Source of the DNA: Candidatus Cloacimonadota bacterium
GTDB lineage: Bacteria > Cloacimonadota > Cloacimonadia > Cloacimonadales > Cloacimonadaceae
Reading direction: 5' to 3'
Assembly: GCA_029781115.1 (NCBI GenBank)
Contig: JAKOXG010000011.1
Span: forward strand, 1 to 64,000
Length of the DNA stretch: 64,000 nucleotides
Every line of letters starts with the position of its first letter. Positions within the stretch are counted from its first letter, which is position 1. Positions 45,113 through 55,300 of the stretch are shown in pieces. A program made the position numbers and the translations under genes. The notes below the pieces were generated by a model. That model worked only from the letters and a program-made list of their open reading frames with translations, had not been told where the DNA came from and did not search any database.

Positions 45113-45882
45113 GTCAAATCCACCCAACCGCTATAGTGCATCCCGATGCGGAGATTGGAGAGAATTGCGTCATCGGGCCCTGGTGTTATGTGGGGCCCAA
45201 GGTCAAGATGGGGCGCGGCAATCAGCTGATCGCATCCGTCACCATAGATGGAAATACCACCCTGGGAGACGAAAACCGCATCTTCAGCCACGCCGTGATC
45301 GGAACAGACCCCCAAGACCTGAAATATGCCGGTGAAGATACCAAGCTCATCATCGGCAGCAGAAACCTGATCAGGGAATATGTGGCCATCAACCGCGCTA
45401 CCGATCTGGACGAAGATACCGTGGTGGGAGATGGCAACCTGCTGATGGAGTATGTGCATGTGGCGCATAACTGCCAGGTGGGAAGCCACTGCATCATCGC
45501 CAATGTGGTGCAGCTGGCGGGGCATGTGCACGTCCACGACTACGCCATCATCGGCGGCATGACCGGTGTCCATCAATTTGTGCACATCGGCACGCATTGC
45601 TTTGTGGGCGGTGCATCCGCAGTCAAAAAAGACATCGCCCCCTATACCAGAGGCGAAGGAAATCCATACCGGACCATCGGCCTGAACAGTGTAGGCTTGA
45701 TGCGTAAAGGCTTCAGTTCCGAGACGGTAGAAGCCATCAAGCAAGTCTACAACCTCTTCTATCGCAAAGGGCTGAACATCTCTCAGGCTCTGGCTCAAGC
45801 AGAAGCAATGGAAAACCTGATCCCGGAACAACAAGTCTTTATAGACTTTGTCAAAAACGCTGATAGAGGCCTTTCCCTTTAG
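45109..45882 (+). CDS. lpxA: Acyl-[ACP]-UDP-N-acetylglucosamine O-acyltransferase
   Basis: The 257-residue LpxA is a hexapeptide-repeat trimer enzyme making UDP-3-O-acyl-GlcNAc. It has IHPTAIVHPDAEIGENCVIGPW at the start and the catalytic His in HVAHNCQVGSHC. GGMTGVHQFVHIG and the GLNSVGLMRKGFS region are typical of the family, with a C-terminal helical domain. It starts within the lpxC-fabZ stop codon (ATGA). Together lpxD, lpxC-fabZ and lpxA cover the first three acylation/deacetylation steps; lpxB is not in the window. Confidence 0.96.
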   Translation: MSQIHPTAIVHPDAEIGENCVIGPWCYVGPKVKMGRGNQLIASVTIDGNTTLGDENRIFSHAVIGTDPQDLKYAGEDTKLIIGSRNLIREYVAINRATDLDEDTVVGDGNLLMEYVHVAHNCQVGSHCIIANVVQLAGHVHVHDYAIIGGMTGVHQFVHIGTHCFVGGASAVKKDIAPYTRGEGNPYRTIGLNSVGLMRKGFSSETVEAIKQVYNLFYRKGLNISQALAQAEAMENLIPEQQVFIDFVKNADRGLSL

Positions 45883-45919
45883 GATATGAGCAAACCCTGC
45901 TGATCTGGAGTGCAAATGA

Positions 45920-47011
45920 ATGGATAACAGGATCTATGAGTATCTGAGAGTGTTCGTCATGTCTTGGCTGTTGGTGTATGGGCTCACGCCCTTCATCATG
46001 AAGTTGGCACGCTGGACAAACCTGGTGGATAAACCCAATGCCCGCAAGAATCACGAAAAGACCACGCCGTTGATGGGTGGTCTGAGTGTGTTTATCGGCT
46101 TTTTCCTGCTCTGTATCTACGATGTGGCCATCTCTGCCGGACGCTATTTTGACCTGCCCATGGTGGGTTATCTGGCGGGTTCACTCCTCATCGTGCTCAT
46201 CGGGCTTTGGGATGACAAGTGGCCGCTGAACCCCTACGTCAAGCTGTTGGGACAGATCGTGGTGAGCCTCATCTTTATCTTCAGCAATTTCACCATCAAC
46301 GAGCTCAACCTGATGTTTGGCAACGTCTACGTCTCCGTCTTTTTGATGCTGCTGTGGATGGTGGGCTTGATGAATGCGCTCAACTTTCTGGACAATATGG
46401 ATGGCGTTTTGAGCGGTATGGCCGGCATCCTGGGCTTGGGCTTCTTTGCCTTCAGTCTCACCAGCACCACTCAGACCAATCAGGAAGCGATGGCCTTCAT
46501 CGGGCTGATCTCGCTGAGCTTTGCCGGCAGTGTGTTTGGGTTTTTGCCCTATAACTTCAATCCCGCACGGATGTTTTTGGGTGATGCAGGCAGCATGTTC
46601 ATCGGGTATTTCCTCTCTTCTTTGGGCATCCTGATGGCCAGGCTGGCAGGCAATCGCTACAACGATAAACTCTTCTTTTTGATGCCGGTGTTGCTGCTTA
46701 GCTATGCCATCTTTGATATCGTCTTTGTGAGCTATACCCGCAAGCGGGATGGACGTCACGTGATGCAGGGAGGTTGGGATCACACCACCCACCGCATCTG
46801 CAATGTGCTCAAATCCGTCAAACTCACCGCCATCATCGTCTATGCCATCAATGTGCTGATCGTGCTCACCTCCATCATCGTATTCATCATCGGTTCCCGG
46901 GAACTGCTGTTGGCCACCACGGCCTTGTTTATCGTATTCTTATTCTTCTTTGGTCGCAAGCTTGACCAAGTTCCCGTCGTCATTTCCAAAAACCAGATAA
47001 AGGACAATTAG
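45920..47011 (+). CDS. WecA/MraY-type undecaprenyl-phosphate sugar-1-phosphate transferase
   Basis: This 363-residue polytopic membrane protein has about ten TM helices and the active-site Asp motifs of the PNPT family: PLMGGL, GLWDDKW, NFLDNMDGVLSG and FLGDAGSMFIGY. A late cytoplasmic loop has GGWDHTTHRI. It transfers a HexNAc-1-phosphate to undecaprenyl phosphate and so begins a surface glycan. The loop and the absence of mur genes favour WecA/TagO over MraY. The start at 45920 has a GGAG site; an ATG at 45915 is closed at once by a stop. It follows lpxA by 37 bases. Confidence 0.88.
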   Translation: MDNRIYEYLRVFVMSWLLVYGLTPFIMKLARWTNLVDKPNARKNHEKTTPLMGGLSVFIGFFLLCIYDVAISAGRYFDLPMVGYLAGSLLIVLIGLWDDKWPLNPYVKLLGQIVVSLIFIFSNFTINELNLMFGNVYVSVFLMLLWMVGLMNALNFLDNMDGVLSGMAGILGLGFFAFSLTSTTQTNQEAMAFIGLISLSFAGSVFGFLPYNFNPARMFLGDAGSMFIGYFLSSLGILMARLAGNRYNDKLFFLMPVLLLSYAIFDIVFVSYTRKRDGRHVMQGGWDHTTHRICNVLKSVKLTAIIVYAINVLIVLTSIIVFIIGSRELLLATTALFIVFLFFFGRKLDQVPVVISKNQIKDN

Positions 47012-47014
47012 CAA

Positions 47015-47740
47015 ATGGAATTCATTATCTTCGGCTCCGGTCCAGGCTTGCCTGAATTGGATAAAGGGCTCAGCAGCATTTATGTTCATCACCAAGGCAA
47101 GAGGCTGCTTTTCGATTGTGGGGAAGGTAGCAGCTATCATCTTTTGAGGCATGGGCTCTGTCAGGACGAGATCGATGCCATCATCATTAGTCACTATCAT
47201 CCGGATCACGTTTCGGGTCTTCTGATGCTGATCCAGATGTTTTACCTGAAGAAAAGGAGCAAGAAGCTGCAGCTGTTCCTGCCGGAACGGGTCGCAGACT
47301 TTGAGGCTATCCTGCAGTTTCATTATACATTCTCACAGCGCTGGCCTTTCGAGCTGCATCTGCACCCCATGGAAGAGCTTGGCGCCATCTACCCCGAGGT
47401 GCAAGCTTTTCCGACAGACCACCTTGAGGGATACAAGGAGCTCGTCGAGGAGCTGCGCCTGCCCAACGAGATGAAATCCTGGGCTTTCAGGATAGATAAC
47501 TGGGCTTACAGCTCCGATATTGTGACTACCGACTGTTTAGCTCCCATCCTCCAAGGCTTGGATACGCTGGTGGTGGATGCCCTGCATCCGGAACTGGAGC
47601 AGATTCTGAAACTGAAGGGATATGGGATCAGACGAGTGATCCTCAACCACGGCCTCTCACCGGAACTGGAAGAGTGGCTCAAACACAACGACAACGGCAA
47701 CTTCATCGTTGCAGAGGAAAATGTCCCGTATCGTATCTAA
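47015..47740 (+). CDS. Metallo-beta-lactamase fold hydrolase (RNase Z-like)
   Basis: The 241-residue protein is an MBL-fold enzyme. The dinuclear zinc motif is SHYHPDHVSG (H60, H62, D64, H65), with FDCGEGSSY upstream, as in RNase Z-type proteins. Later ligands are less clear: FPTDHLEG may supply a His, TTDCLAP an Asp, and ILNHGLSPEL the last His. It is shorter than RNase Z (about 300 residues), so tRNA processing is uncertain and another hydrolytic role is possible. It starts four bases after the preceding stop, and the following lipoprotein gene overlaps its end by 20 bases. Confidence 0.85.
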   Translation: MEFIIFGSGPGLPELDKGLSSIYVHHQGKRLLFDCGEGSSYHLLRHGLCQDEIDAIIISHYHPDHVSGLLMLIQMFYLKKRSKKLQLFLPERVADFEAILQFHYTFSQRWPFELHLHPMEELGAIYPEVQAFPTDHLEGYKELVEELRLPNEMKSWAFRIDNWAYSSDIVTTDCLAPILQGLDTLVVDALHPELEQILKLKGYGIRRVILNHGLSPELEEWLKHNDNGNFIVAEENVPYRI

Positions 47741-49142
47741 ACGGCTGCTCAAGCACTTGGCCCTCCTTTGCATTCTGCTGCTGCTGAGTGCATGTGAGGT
47801 CAACCGCCTGCGCAGCATTGAAGAACACTATCGACAGAGGCGTTATGCCGCTGCCATCCAGGAAGCTGACGACTTTATCGCCAGAGCCTCCAACGGTGCC
47901 TTTATCACCAGAGCCGAGCTGGCACGCAGCAGTTCCTACCACCGCTTGGGAGTCATGGCTCTGGAGCGAGACAACCAGGAGCTGGCCATCAAATTCCTCA
48001 AGCTGTCAAACTCCGATGCGGCAGATAAAGACCTCGGCAACCTCTACAAACAGAGGATCACGGAGGCCATCCAAGCCAGCGACTATGAGACCCAGCTCCT
48101 CTATGTAAACAGCATCCTGCGGGAGATTCCACGCTCCGATCTGGTGCCGGAAATGATGTATAGGCGCATCAACCTCTATCTGGATTTCCGTGGTGATTCC
48201 GATGGGGCGTGGCAGGATTATATGGACCTCTACGACGGCCATCCCAATGACAGCTATGAAGTTGCAGCCCGCAAGAGCATGGAAAGGATCGTGCCCAACA
48301 AGAAGGCTTATGGTCAGAGATTGGCGCAGGGTGGCTACTTCAATGAGGCATTGACCATATTCTTTGAGCTGGCCAAGTATCCCGTGGTAAAGACCGATGA
48401 GATCAACCAGCTCATCGGCGAAACCTACCGCGCTCAAGCAAAGGAATACCTGCGCTCCGGAGACTATCTGGAGGCAGACCGCTTCCTGCGCATTGCGTTG
48501 CAGTATGTTCCTGATCAAAGACCACAGATAGAGGCCATGTTGCAGCAGATCGTGGGGCTGTTTATCGAAAAGGGAGACCAGTATCTGGCAGCCAAGGACT
48601 TTGATTCCGCCCTGGCTCACTATCAGAAGGTCTTTGAGATCATCCCGGACTATCCTCCCGGACTGCAAGCCATCCAAAGGCTGAATACCACCAAGGAAAA
48701 CATCGCCCGTGCCGCTCAGCTCTTTGAGCAGGGTCAACGCAGCGAAGCATCCGGGAAGTATGCCGAAGCCCTGAGCTTGTATCAGCAGGCCAATTCCCTC
48801 GACAGCAGCGCGGAAATCCAAAAGCAAATCAGCGGCATCCAAAACATCATGGAAGCAGACCGCAACCCACAAGCTTTCGCCCGCAAGATCATCAATCAAT
48901 ATAAAGGCGGCCTGCTCGTCAACCGCATCAACCAAAAGAAAAAAGAGCTTTTGGCAAACTATAAAGCCAGCGAAATCCGGGATTCCGGCTGGAAGTATCT
49001 GCTTTCCACCAGCCAATACAAATATGAGGTTCGTTACGACCTGATGAGCCCCAGAGACACCTTCTTCTACGTGTGGCAGGTGAACCTGCGGGATAGAAGC
49101 ATCATCCCCCTAAACAAGATATCTGAGGATTTGATGAAATGA
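47721..49142 (+). CDS. TPR-rich lipoprotein
   Basis: The ATG at 47721 (AGAGGAAA just upstream) gives 473 residues. A signal peptide ends in a lipobox (LLLSAC, Cys25). The mature protein is helical with several tetratricopeptide-like repeats: YRQRRYAAAIQEADDFI, GGYFNEALTIFFELAKYP, SGDYLEADRFLRIAL, AKDFDSALAHYQKVFEI and SGKYAEALSLYQQANSL. The C-terminal ~90 residues are a separate beta-rich part (VRYDLMSPRDTFFYVWQVNL). It probably scaffolds an envelope complex. It precedes two further exported proteins, overlapping the first by four bases. Confidence 0.85.
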   Translation: MSRIVSKRLLKHLALLCILLLLSACEVNRLRSIEEHYRQRRYAAAIQEADDFIARASNGAFITRAELARSSSYHRLGVMALERDNQELAIKFLKLSNSDAADKDLGNLYKQRITEAIQASDYETQLLYVNSILREIPRSDLVPEMMYRRINLYLDFRGDSDGAWQDYMDLYDGHPNDSYEVAARKSMERIVPNKKAYGQRLAQGGYFNEALTIFFELAKYPVVKTDEINQLIGETYRAQAKEYLRSGDYLEADRFLRIALQYVPDQRPQIEAMLQQIVGLFIEKGDQYLAAKDFDSALAHYQKVFEIIPDYPPGLQAIQRLNTTKENIARAAQLFEQGQRSEASGKYAEALSLYQQANSLDSSAEIQKQISGIQNIMEADRNPQAFARKIINQYKGGLLVNRINQKKKELLANYKASEIRDSGWKYLLSTSQYKYEVRYDLMSPRDTFFYVWQVNLRDRSIIPLNKISEDLMK

Positions 49143-49720
49143 AGCGCACCTTCCTTTTGCTGTTGCTGCTGATCCCTGCAAGCTGGATGCTCGCACAGCA
49201 GTTTGACATCGAAGCCTTTTCGGATAGCACCAAATACGGCTGGGAGAACTACTTGGACCGCGCAGAATACAGGGATGAGCTCAGCCGCAAACAAGCCCTG
49301 CTGCAGCTCTATGAGCTGGAGGTCAACTCGCTCAGGAAGAGCGTGTTAAAATCCATGATCGCACCCGGCTGGGGGCAATTTGAAAACAAACAACCCGTCA
49401 AAGGCTCTGTCTTTCTGGCCTCAGAAATCGCCATGCTGGGCGCCTCCCTTTACTTTTTTGACCGCAGCAACTACTACTACCGCAAATACCTCAACGCCAC
49501 ACAGGTGGAAGAGATAGAGAGCAACTTCAACGCCGCTGTGGCACCCAGGCAATACAGCCTCATCTTTGCCGGCGTGGGAGCACTGATCTGGGCTTACAAC
49601 GTCTTTGATGTGATCCAGGGCACGGAGGAATACAACGCCCGTGTCTGGGAGCGCATCGAGACCAAAGACCGGGAATCACGCATCAGGCTCAATGGTGCGG
49701 GTTTGGAGATAGAGTTTTAG
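49139..49720 (+). CDS. Exported membrane protein, DUF5683-like
   Basis: The 193-residue protein has a signal peptide (KRTFLLLLLLIPASWMLAQ). The motif SMIAPGWGQFENKQPVKGSVFL is typical of DUF5683 and related 'P-loop-like' small membrane proteins of the FCB group, in which a GWGQ turn precedes a hydrophobic hairpin. Two hydrophobic stretches lie near residues 92-107 and 141-158. The function is unknown. Its start overlaps the TPR lipoprotein stop (ATGA), so it is likely part of the same envelope assembly. Confidence 0.72.
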   Translation: MKRTFLLLLLLIPASWMLAQQFDIEAFSDSTKYGWENYLDRAEYRDELSRKQALLQLYELEVNSLRKSVLKSMIAPGWGQFENKQPVKGSVFLASEIAMLGASLYFFDRSNYYYRKYLNATQVEEIESNFNAAVAPRQYSLIFAGVGALIWAYNVFDVIQGTEEYNARVWERIETKDRESRIRLNGAGLEIEF

Positions 49721-49732
49721 GAGTAATATCAG

Positions 49733-50158
49733 ATGAAAAGACGGACTGTCTACCTTTTACTGCTCGTTTTGGCCGTGTTGCTTTCCTCCTGCGGCCTCAA
49801 AAGGGGAAATCCCCTGGATCCCAGTGGCAATCACAACGTTGAAGCACCCATGATCATCTCCGATCTGGAAATCTATTCTTCCCCACCCGGAGCGGCGAAT
49901 AAATATGTGGAAATGCGCTGGACTGCCAATCCCCCCTACAACACCGATGGCTACTTTGTTTACCGGGCTATAGGCTATTTTTCCACCTTCGCTGTTGTAG
50001 ACACGGTATACACAAACAACGCCAGCCACGGCTCCAAACCTTGGCACAGAGTGATGCCCGGACAGTATTGGTATAAGATATCCGCCTTCAAACAATACCC
50101 AGCCGGACGTTTAGAGGGGCGAGCCTGCGAGCCTACCTGGGTGGAAGTAAGACCCTGA
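49733..50158 (+). CDS. Small lipoprotein with FN3-like domain
   Basis: The 141-residue protein has a lipoprotein signal (LLLVLAVLLSSCG, Cys20) followed by GNPLDPSGNHN. It then has one beta-sandwich domain resembling fibronectin type III (VEMRWTANPPYNTDGYFVYRA, YWYKISAFKQYPAGRL). AGGAGT precedes the start. It is the last envelope gene before the helicase. The function is unknown; a structural or binding role at the membrane is inferred from the fold and context. Confidence 0.8.
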   Translation: MKRRTVYLLLLVLAVLLSSCGLKRGNPLDPSGNHNVEAPMIISDLEIYSSPPGAANKYVEMRWTANPPYNTDGYFVYRAIGYFSTFAVVDTVYTNNASHGSKPWHRVMPGQYWYKISAFKQYPAGRLEGRACEPTWVEVRP

Positions 50159-50165
50159 TGCCCTG

Positions 50166-52355
50166 ATGAAGATCGATTTTGAGGCTCAGCTAAACCCTGA
50201 CCAATTGAGGGTTGCCAGCTATACTCAGAGTCCGCTCCTTGTTTTGGCTGGCGCAGGAAGCGGCAAGACGCGCTCCATCATCTACCGCTGCGCCTATTTG
50301 ATCCAGCACCTGAACGTGAAGCCTTGGAACATCCTGGTAGTCACCTTCACAAACAAAGCCGCCAGCGAGCTGAAGCAAAGGCTGGAATCGCTGCTGAGGA
50401 TCTCGGTAAGCAGCCTCTGGGTGGGCACCTTCCACTCGCTCTGCCTGCGCATCCTCCGCATGGAAAACGAATATCTGCCCCTCAAACCCAACTTCAGCAT
50501 CTATGATACCGACGCCCAGAAATCACTAATTAAGAAGATCTTCAAGGAACACGGCATCGACTCTCAGAAAGTGCCCATCAACCGCGTGATGAGCAGGATC
50601 AGCCGCCATAAAAACCGCCTCCAGATGCCGCAAGACCTCCCCGAAGGCTACTACGAACAAGCCTCAGACCCCTTCAACAAGGTCTTTCACAAAGTCTATT
50701 CCCTCTACCAGCAGGCCTTGCTCTTCAACCAGGCCATGGACTTTGACGACATCCTCTATTACACCGCCAAGCTCTTTCAAGACCACCCCGAAGTGCGCGC
50801 CAAATATGGCCATAAGTTCCAGCACGTGATGATAGACGAGTATCAGGATACCAACATGGTGCAGTTTGAAATCATCCGCCTCATCGTCTCGGAGCATCAC
50901 AATCTCTGCGTGGTGGGCGATGACGACCAAGCCATCTACGGCTTCAGAGGCGCCACCGTGCGCAACATCCTGGAGTTTGAAAAGGACTATCCCGACGTTC
51001 AGGCCATCCGCCTGGAGCAGAACTACCGCAGCACCATGGGCATCCTCAACCTTGCCAACGCTATCATCAAGAAGAACAGACGCCGCCATGCCAAAGACCT
51101 CTGGAGCGAGCGGGGCGATGGCCAAAAGCCTGTCCTGACGCAATGTTTAGACGAAAACGACGAAGCCGAGATAGTCTCCCAGAGGGTCTTGGAGCTCAAG
51201 AAGCAGGGCACCTCTCTGGGTGAGATAGCGGTCTTGTATCGCACCAACAGCCAATCCCGCGTGTTTGAAAACGCCTTCATGCAACACCGCATCCCGCACG
51301 TGATCGTGGGCAGCTTACACTTTTACCAGCGCAAAGAAATCCGCGATATGCTCGCTTACCTGAGCGTTTTACTCAACACCGACGATTCCGAAAGCCTGCT
51401 GCGCATCATCAACGAACCCGCCCGAGGCATCGGCAACACCACCGTCAACCGCATCATCAGCTACGCCAACCGCCTCCGCATCGGCGTCTGGCAGGCCATC
51501 GCCAATCTTGAGGCCATCGAAGACCTTGGCGCTTCAGCCAAAAAGCGCGTTTCCGCCTTTTATGAAATGATGCTTGAATTGAGACAGGCCGCCACGCACA
51601 AGAGCTCCTCGCAGATGGTGGAACTACTCTTGGAAGAGCTGCAGCTGCTGGAGCTCTACCGCAAAGGAAATGACCCCCAAGACATCGCCAGAGCAGAAAA
51701 CCTGATGGAGTTTATGAACTCCGCCAGCGAGTTTGACGAACGCTTCGCCGAAGAGAACGACCGTACCGCACTGCTCTCCGACTTCCTCCCCTTCGTGGCT
51801 CTGCAGACCGACCTGGATCGGGTCAAAGACGAGGACGAAGCCCTCAAGCTGATGACTTTGCACAACGCCAAAGGCCTGGAATTTGAACACGTCTTTATCG
51901 TTGGCTTGGAACAGGAACTACTCCCCCACCGCCTGTGCATGAACACCAGAGAGGAGATCGAGGAGGAGCGCCGGCTGCTCTATGTGGGCATCACCAGAGC
52001 CAAAGACGGCCTTTATCTCAGCTACGCCACCGAGCGTCGGCTCTACGGTATCTTTGACCACAGCAAACCCAGCGTCTTTCTGCAAGGCCTGGATCCGAAC
52101 CTGTTCTTCGGCAGCATCGACGAAGCCGCCCACATCCCTGCCCCCAAGAGACGAAGCAAATCCAAGCATAAATACAGCGACAAGGACAAATACTATTACA
52201 TCGGCCAAGACGTCTGGCACGAGGAATACGGAGCCGGAAAGGTATTGAACGTGAGCGGCACCGGCGCAGACGCACTGCTCACCGTCTCCTTCACCAAAGG
52301 CGCACTGCTCAAGGTCTACGGCACTTTCCTCAAGACCACTCCCATAGATTCCTGA
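50166..52355 (+). CDS. uvrD: UvrD/PcrA-type superfamily 1 DNA helicase
   Basis: The 729-residue protein has all SF1A helicase motifs: LNPDQLRV (Q motif), AGAGSGKTR (Walker A), VTFTNKAASELKQR, IDEYQDTN (Walker B), GDDDQAIYGFRGA, LEQNYRST, LMTLHNAKGLEFEHVFIVGLE and RRLLYVGITRAK. It unwinds DNA 3' to 5' in nucleotide excision and mismatch repair and removes stalled RNA polymerase or RecA filaments. A C-terminal Tudor-like segment (YIGQDVWHEEYGAGKVLNV) resembles PcrA, which binds RNA polymerase. It is followed two bases later by mfd, so the two transcription-linked repair genes form an operon. Confidence 0.95.
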   Translation: MKIDFEAQLNPDQLRVASYTQSPLLVLAGAGSGKTRSIIYRCAYLIQHLNVKPWNILVVTFTNKAASELKQRLESLLRISVSSLWVGTFHSLCLRILRMENEYLPLKPNFSIYDTDAQKSLIKKIFKEHGIDSQKVPINRVMSRISRHKNRLQMPQDLPEGYYEQASDPFNKVFHKVYSLYQQALLFNQAMDFDDILYYTAKLFQDHPEVRAKYGHKFQHVMIDEYQDTNMVQFEIIRLIVSEHHNLCVVGDDDQAIYGFRGATVRNILEFEKDYPDVQAIRLEQNYRSTMGILNLANAIIKKNRRRHAKDLWSERGDGQKPVLTQCLDENDEAEIVSQRVLELKKQGTSLGEIAVLYRTNSQSRVFENAFMQHRIPHVIVGSLHFYQRKEIRDMLAYLSVLLNTDDSESLLRIINEPARGIGNTTVNRIISYANRLRIGVWQAIANLEAIEDLGASAKKRVSAFYEMMLELRQAATHKSSSQMVELLLEELQLLELYRKGNDPQDIARAENLMEFMNSASEFDERFAEENDRTALLSDFLPFVALQTDLDRVKDEDEALKLMTLHNAKGLEFEHVFIVGLEQELLPHRLCMNTREEIEEERRLLYVGITRAKDGLYLSYATERRLYGIFDHSKPSVFLQGLDPNLFFGSIDEAAHIPAPKRRSKSKHKYSDKDKYYYIGQDVWHEEYGAGKVLNVSGTGADALLTVSFTKGALLKVYGTFLKTTPIDS

Positions 52356-52357
52356 AG

Positions 52358-55300
52358 ATGCTACTCCCACTCATCTTACCCGAACTTGACAGCCAAAGGT
52401 TCAGCTCCGAGCTACTGGAATCGCTGGCCTCATCAAAGCTCATCCAAGCTTTCAACATGAACCAAAGCGCCCGGGCTCTGATCGCCGCCTGGCTCTGGCA
52501 AAAGACCGGCAAGAATGTGCTCATCGTCTCTCAAGACGACATCATCGCCGAGGACATCTGGGACGACCTCTGCACCTTTGTGGGCAAGGAAAACGCTCAC
52601 TATCTGCCGGATTACGAGATACTTCCCTATGAGGAACGCTCGCCGCACTACTCCATCCGCGCCACGCGCATGATCTGCTTCAACGAAGTTTTCAAAGCCA
52701 AGCCCGCTATCTACAGCCTCTCCATCCGCGCTTTGGTGCGCCACATCCCACCCAAAGACTATCTCAGCAAGCAGATCTTCACCCTCAAAGCCGGCATGGA
52801 AGTCGATATAGACGAGCTCAGCAAGCGGCTCTTCAACATGGGCTACGAGACGCAATATCAGGTGGGGAAAGTGTTTGAGACCGCACGCCGCGGCGGTATT
52901 GTGGACATCTTCAGCCCGCCCGCATCCAAGCCGGTGAGGCTGGAGTTCTTTGGCGACGAGATCGTCTCCATGCGCTTCTTTTCGCCCAACACGCAGCGTT
53001 CCGATCCCGGCGACGCCGGCGAAATCACCATCATCCCCGCCCGCGAGCTCTGCCTGGACGACATCGATCCCGGCAACCCCTTCGCCTCCAGAATCATGAA
53101 AAACGGCTTCTTTGAAGGCATCGAAAACCAATACGGCAACCTGCTTTCCGAGGTCTCCACTTTCGCCCAATACTTTGACCCCGCCCAGAGACTGATCCTT
53201 TTTAACAACTTCAACTACGTGCTGGAGGAGTATCAGGAGCTGAGCGAGCAGGTCTACAACCAATACGCCCGCGAGCTCAAACACAAGACCAAGCCCAAGC
53301 TCACCCCACCCGAGCTGATGATGTCCACTGAAGAGGAGCTGTATCAGCTGATCAAGCCCGGAAGCGCTCTATTGCTCTCGCAGAGTGAATTTGCGCTGCC
53401 CATCAAGAACACTCCGCTCAAAGCCTCATTTGAGCCTCAGCCCACCTTTGGCGGCGATCTGGACTTGCTCGCTGCCAAGATCAGGGAAAACCAGCGGCTC
53501 AAGCGCAAGACCTTCCTCCTCTTCGACAACCAAAGCCAAAGCATCCGCACCCAACAGCTTTTGCAGGACTATGAGGTGGAAGTAAACACCCACATCGGCT
53601 CGCTGCACACCGGCTTTGGCATTGGCCTAAACGGCCCGCTGCTCTGGACGGATCATGAGATCTTCAACGCCTACAAGCGCAAACGCTACACACCCCGCTT
53701 TGCCCCCGGCCAGCAGATCACGGATTACGACGCCCTCAAACCCGGCGACTACGTGGTGCATGTGGAACACGGTATCGGCGTCTTTGAAGGGCTCAAGATC
53801 ATCCGTTTAGACGGCTCGGACACCGAGTGTTTGGTGCTCCGCTACGCCAATGACGACAGGGTGTATCTACCCACCTACCAATTGGATATGGTGAGCAAGT
53901 ATGTAGCCGAAGAGAGCGCCAAGCCCACCCTGCACCGCATCGGCGGCGTAAAGTGGCAAAACACCAAACGCAAAGCCGCACAACAGATTGAGCTCCTGGC
54001 CGCGGACATCGTGCGCCTCTATGCAGAACGCAGCGCCAGAAAGGGCTTTGCCCACAAACCGGACACCGATTGGCAGCAACAGTTGGAAAGCTCTTTCCTC
54101 TATGAAGATACGCCAGACCAAGCCCGCAGCACCGCCGAGATCAAGGCAGACATGGAATCCGACACCCCCATGGAAAGGCTGCTCTGTGGAGACGTGGGTT
54201 TCGGCAAGACGGAAGTGGCCATCCGCGCCGCTTTCAAAGCCGTTGTTTCCGGCACCCAGGTAGGCGTCCTCGTCCCTACCACCCTGCTGGCCGAGCAGCA
54301 CTACCGCGTCTTCAAGGAACGTCTGGTTCACTATCCCGTCAAAATCGCTCTGCTCAGCCGTTTCCGCTCCAAACAGATGCTCAAGGAAGAGATCGCCGAT
54401 CTCGCATCCGGCAAGGTAGACATCGCCATCGGCACGCATCGCCTTCTCTCCAAGGATGTGCGCTTTAAGAAGTTGGGGCTCCTGATCATCGACGAGGAGC
54501 ACCGCTTTGGCGTGCGCCACAAGGAACGCCTCCGCAAACTGCAAAGCAACGTCGACACGCTCTACATGAGCGCCACGCCCATCCCTCGCACCCTGAACAT
54601 GGCTTTGGCCAAGCTCAAGGAAATCTCGCTCATGCAGACCTCTCCCAAAGAGCGCCTCCCCATCCGCACCATCATCACACCCCGCAACGCCGAAGTGATC
54701 AAAGACGCCATCCGCAGAGAGGTGGACCGCGGCGGGCAGGTCTTCTTTATTCACAACCGCGTCCAAACCATAGACCACATCGCCGACGAACTGCGCAAGC
54801 TCATGCCCAACATCAACTTTGCCGTGGGACACGCCCAGATGAGCGACAACCAACTGGAAGAGGTGATGAACGCCTTTGTAAACAAGGAATTCCAAGTGCT
54901 GGTCTCCACCACCATCGTAGAAAACGGCCTGGACATCCCCAACGCCAACACCATCCTCATCGACAGAGCCGACACCTTTGGCCTGGCGCAGCTCTACCAG
55001 ATGCGGGGACGCGTGGGACGCAGCAACAGACGCGCCTACTGCTACCTCCTCATCCCCAAAGGCACCACCACCGAAGCCAGACATCGCTTGGAAGCACTCT
55101 CGCAATACGACTACCTTGGCGCCGGCTTCCAAGTAGCACTCCGAGATTTGGAACTCCGGGGTGCGGGCGCCATCTTGGGAACCAAGCAAAGCGGTGTGAT
55201 CCAAGCAATTGGCTTCAACTACTACAACAGCCTGCTGGAAAAAGCGGTGAGCTTCTCCGATGAAAACAAACCCATCTCATTGGAAGAAGAAATCCGCCCC

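Noticed and set aside
45109-45915. Large minus-strand open frames opposite lpx genes and helicases
   Set aside because: They are mirror frames of well-supported genes with biased codon use.
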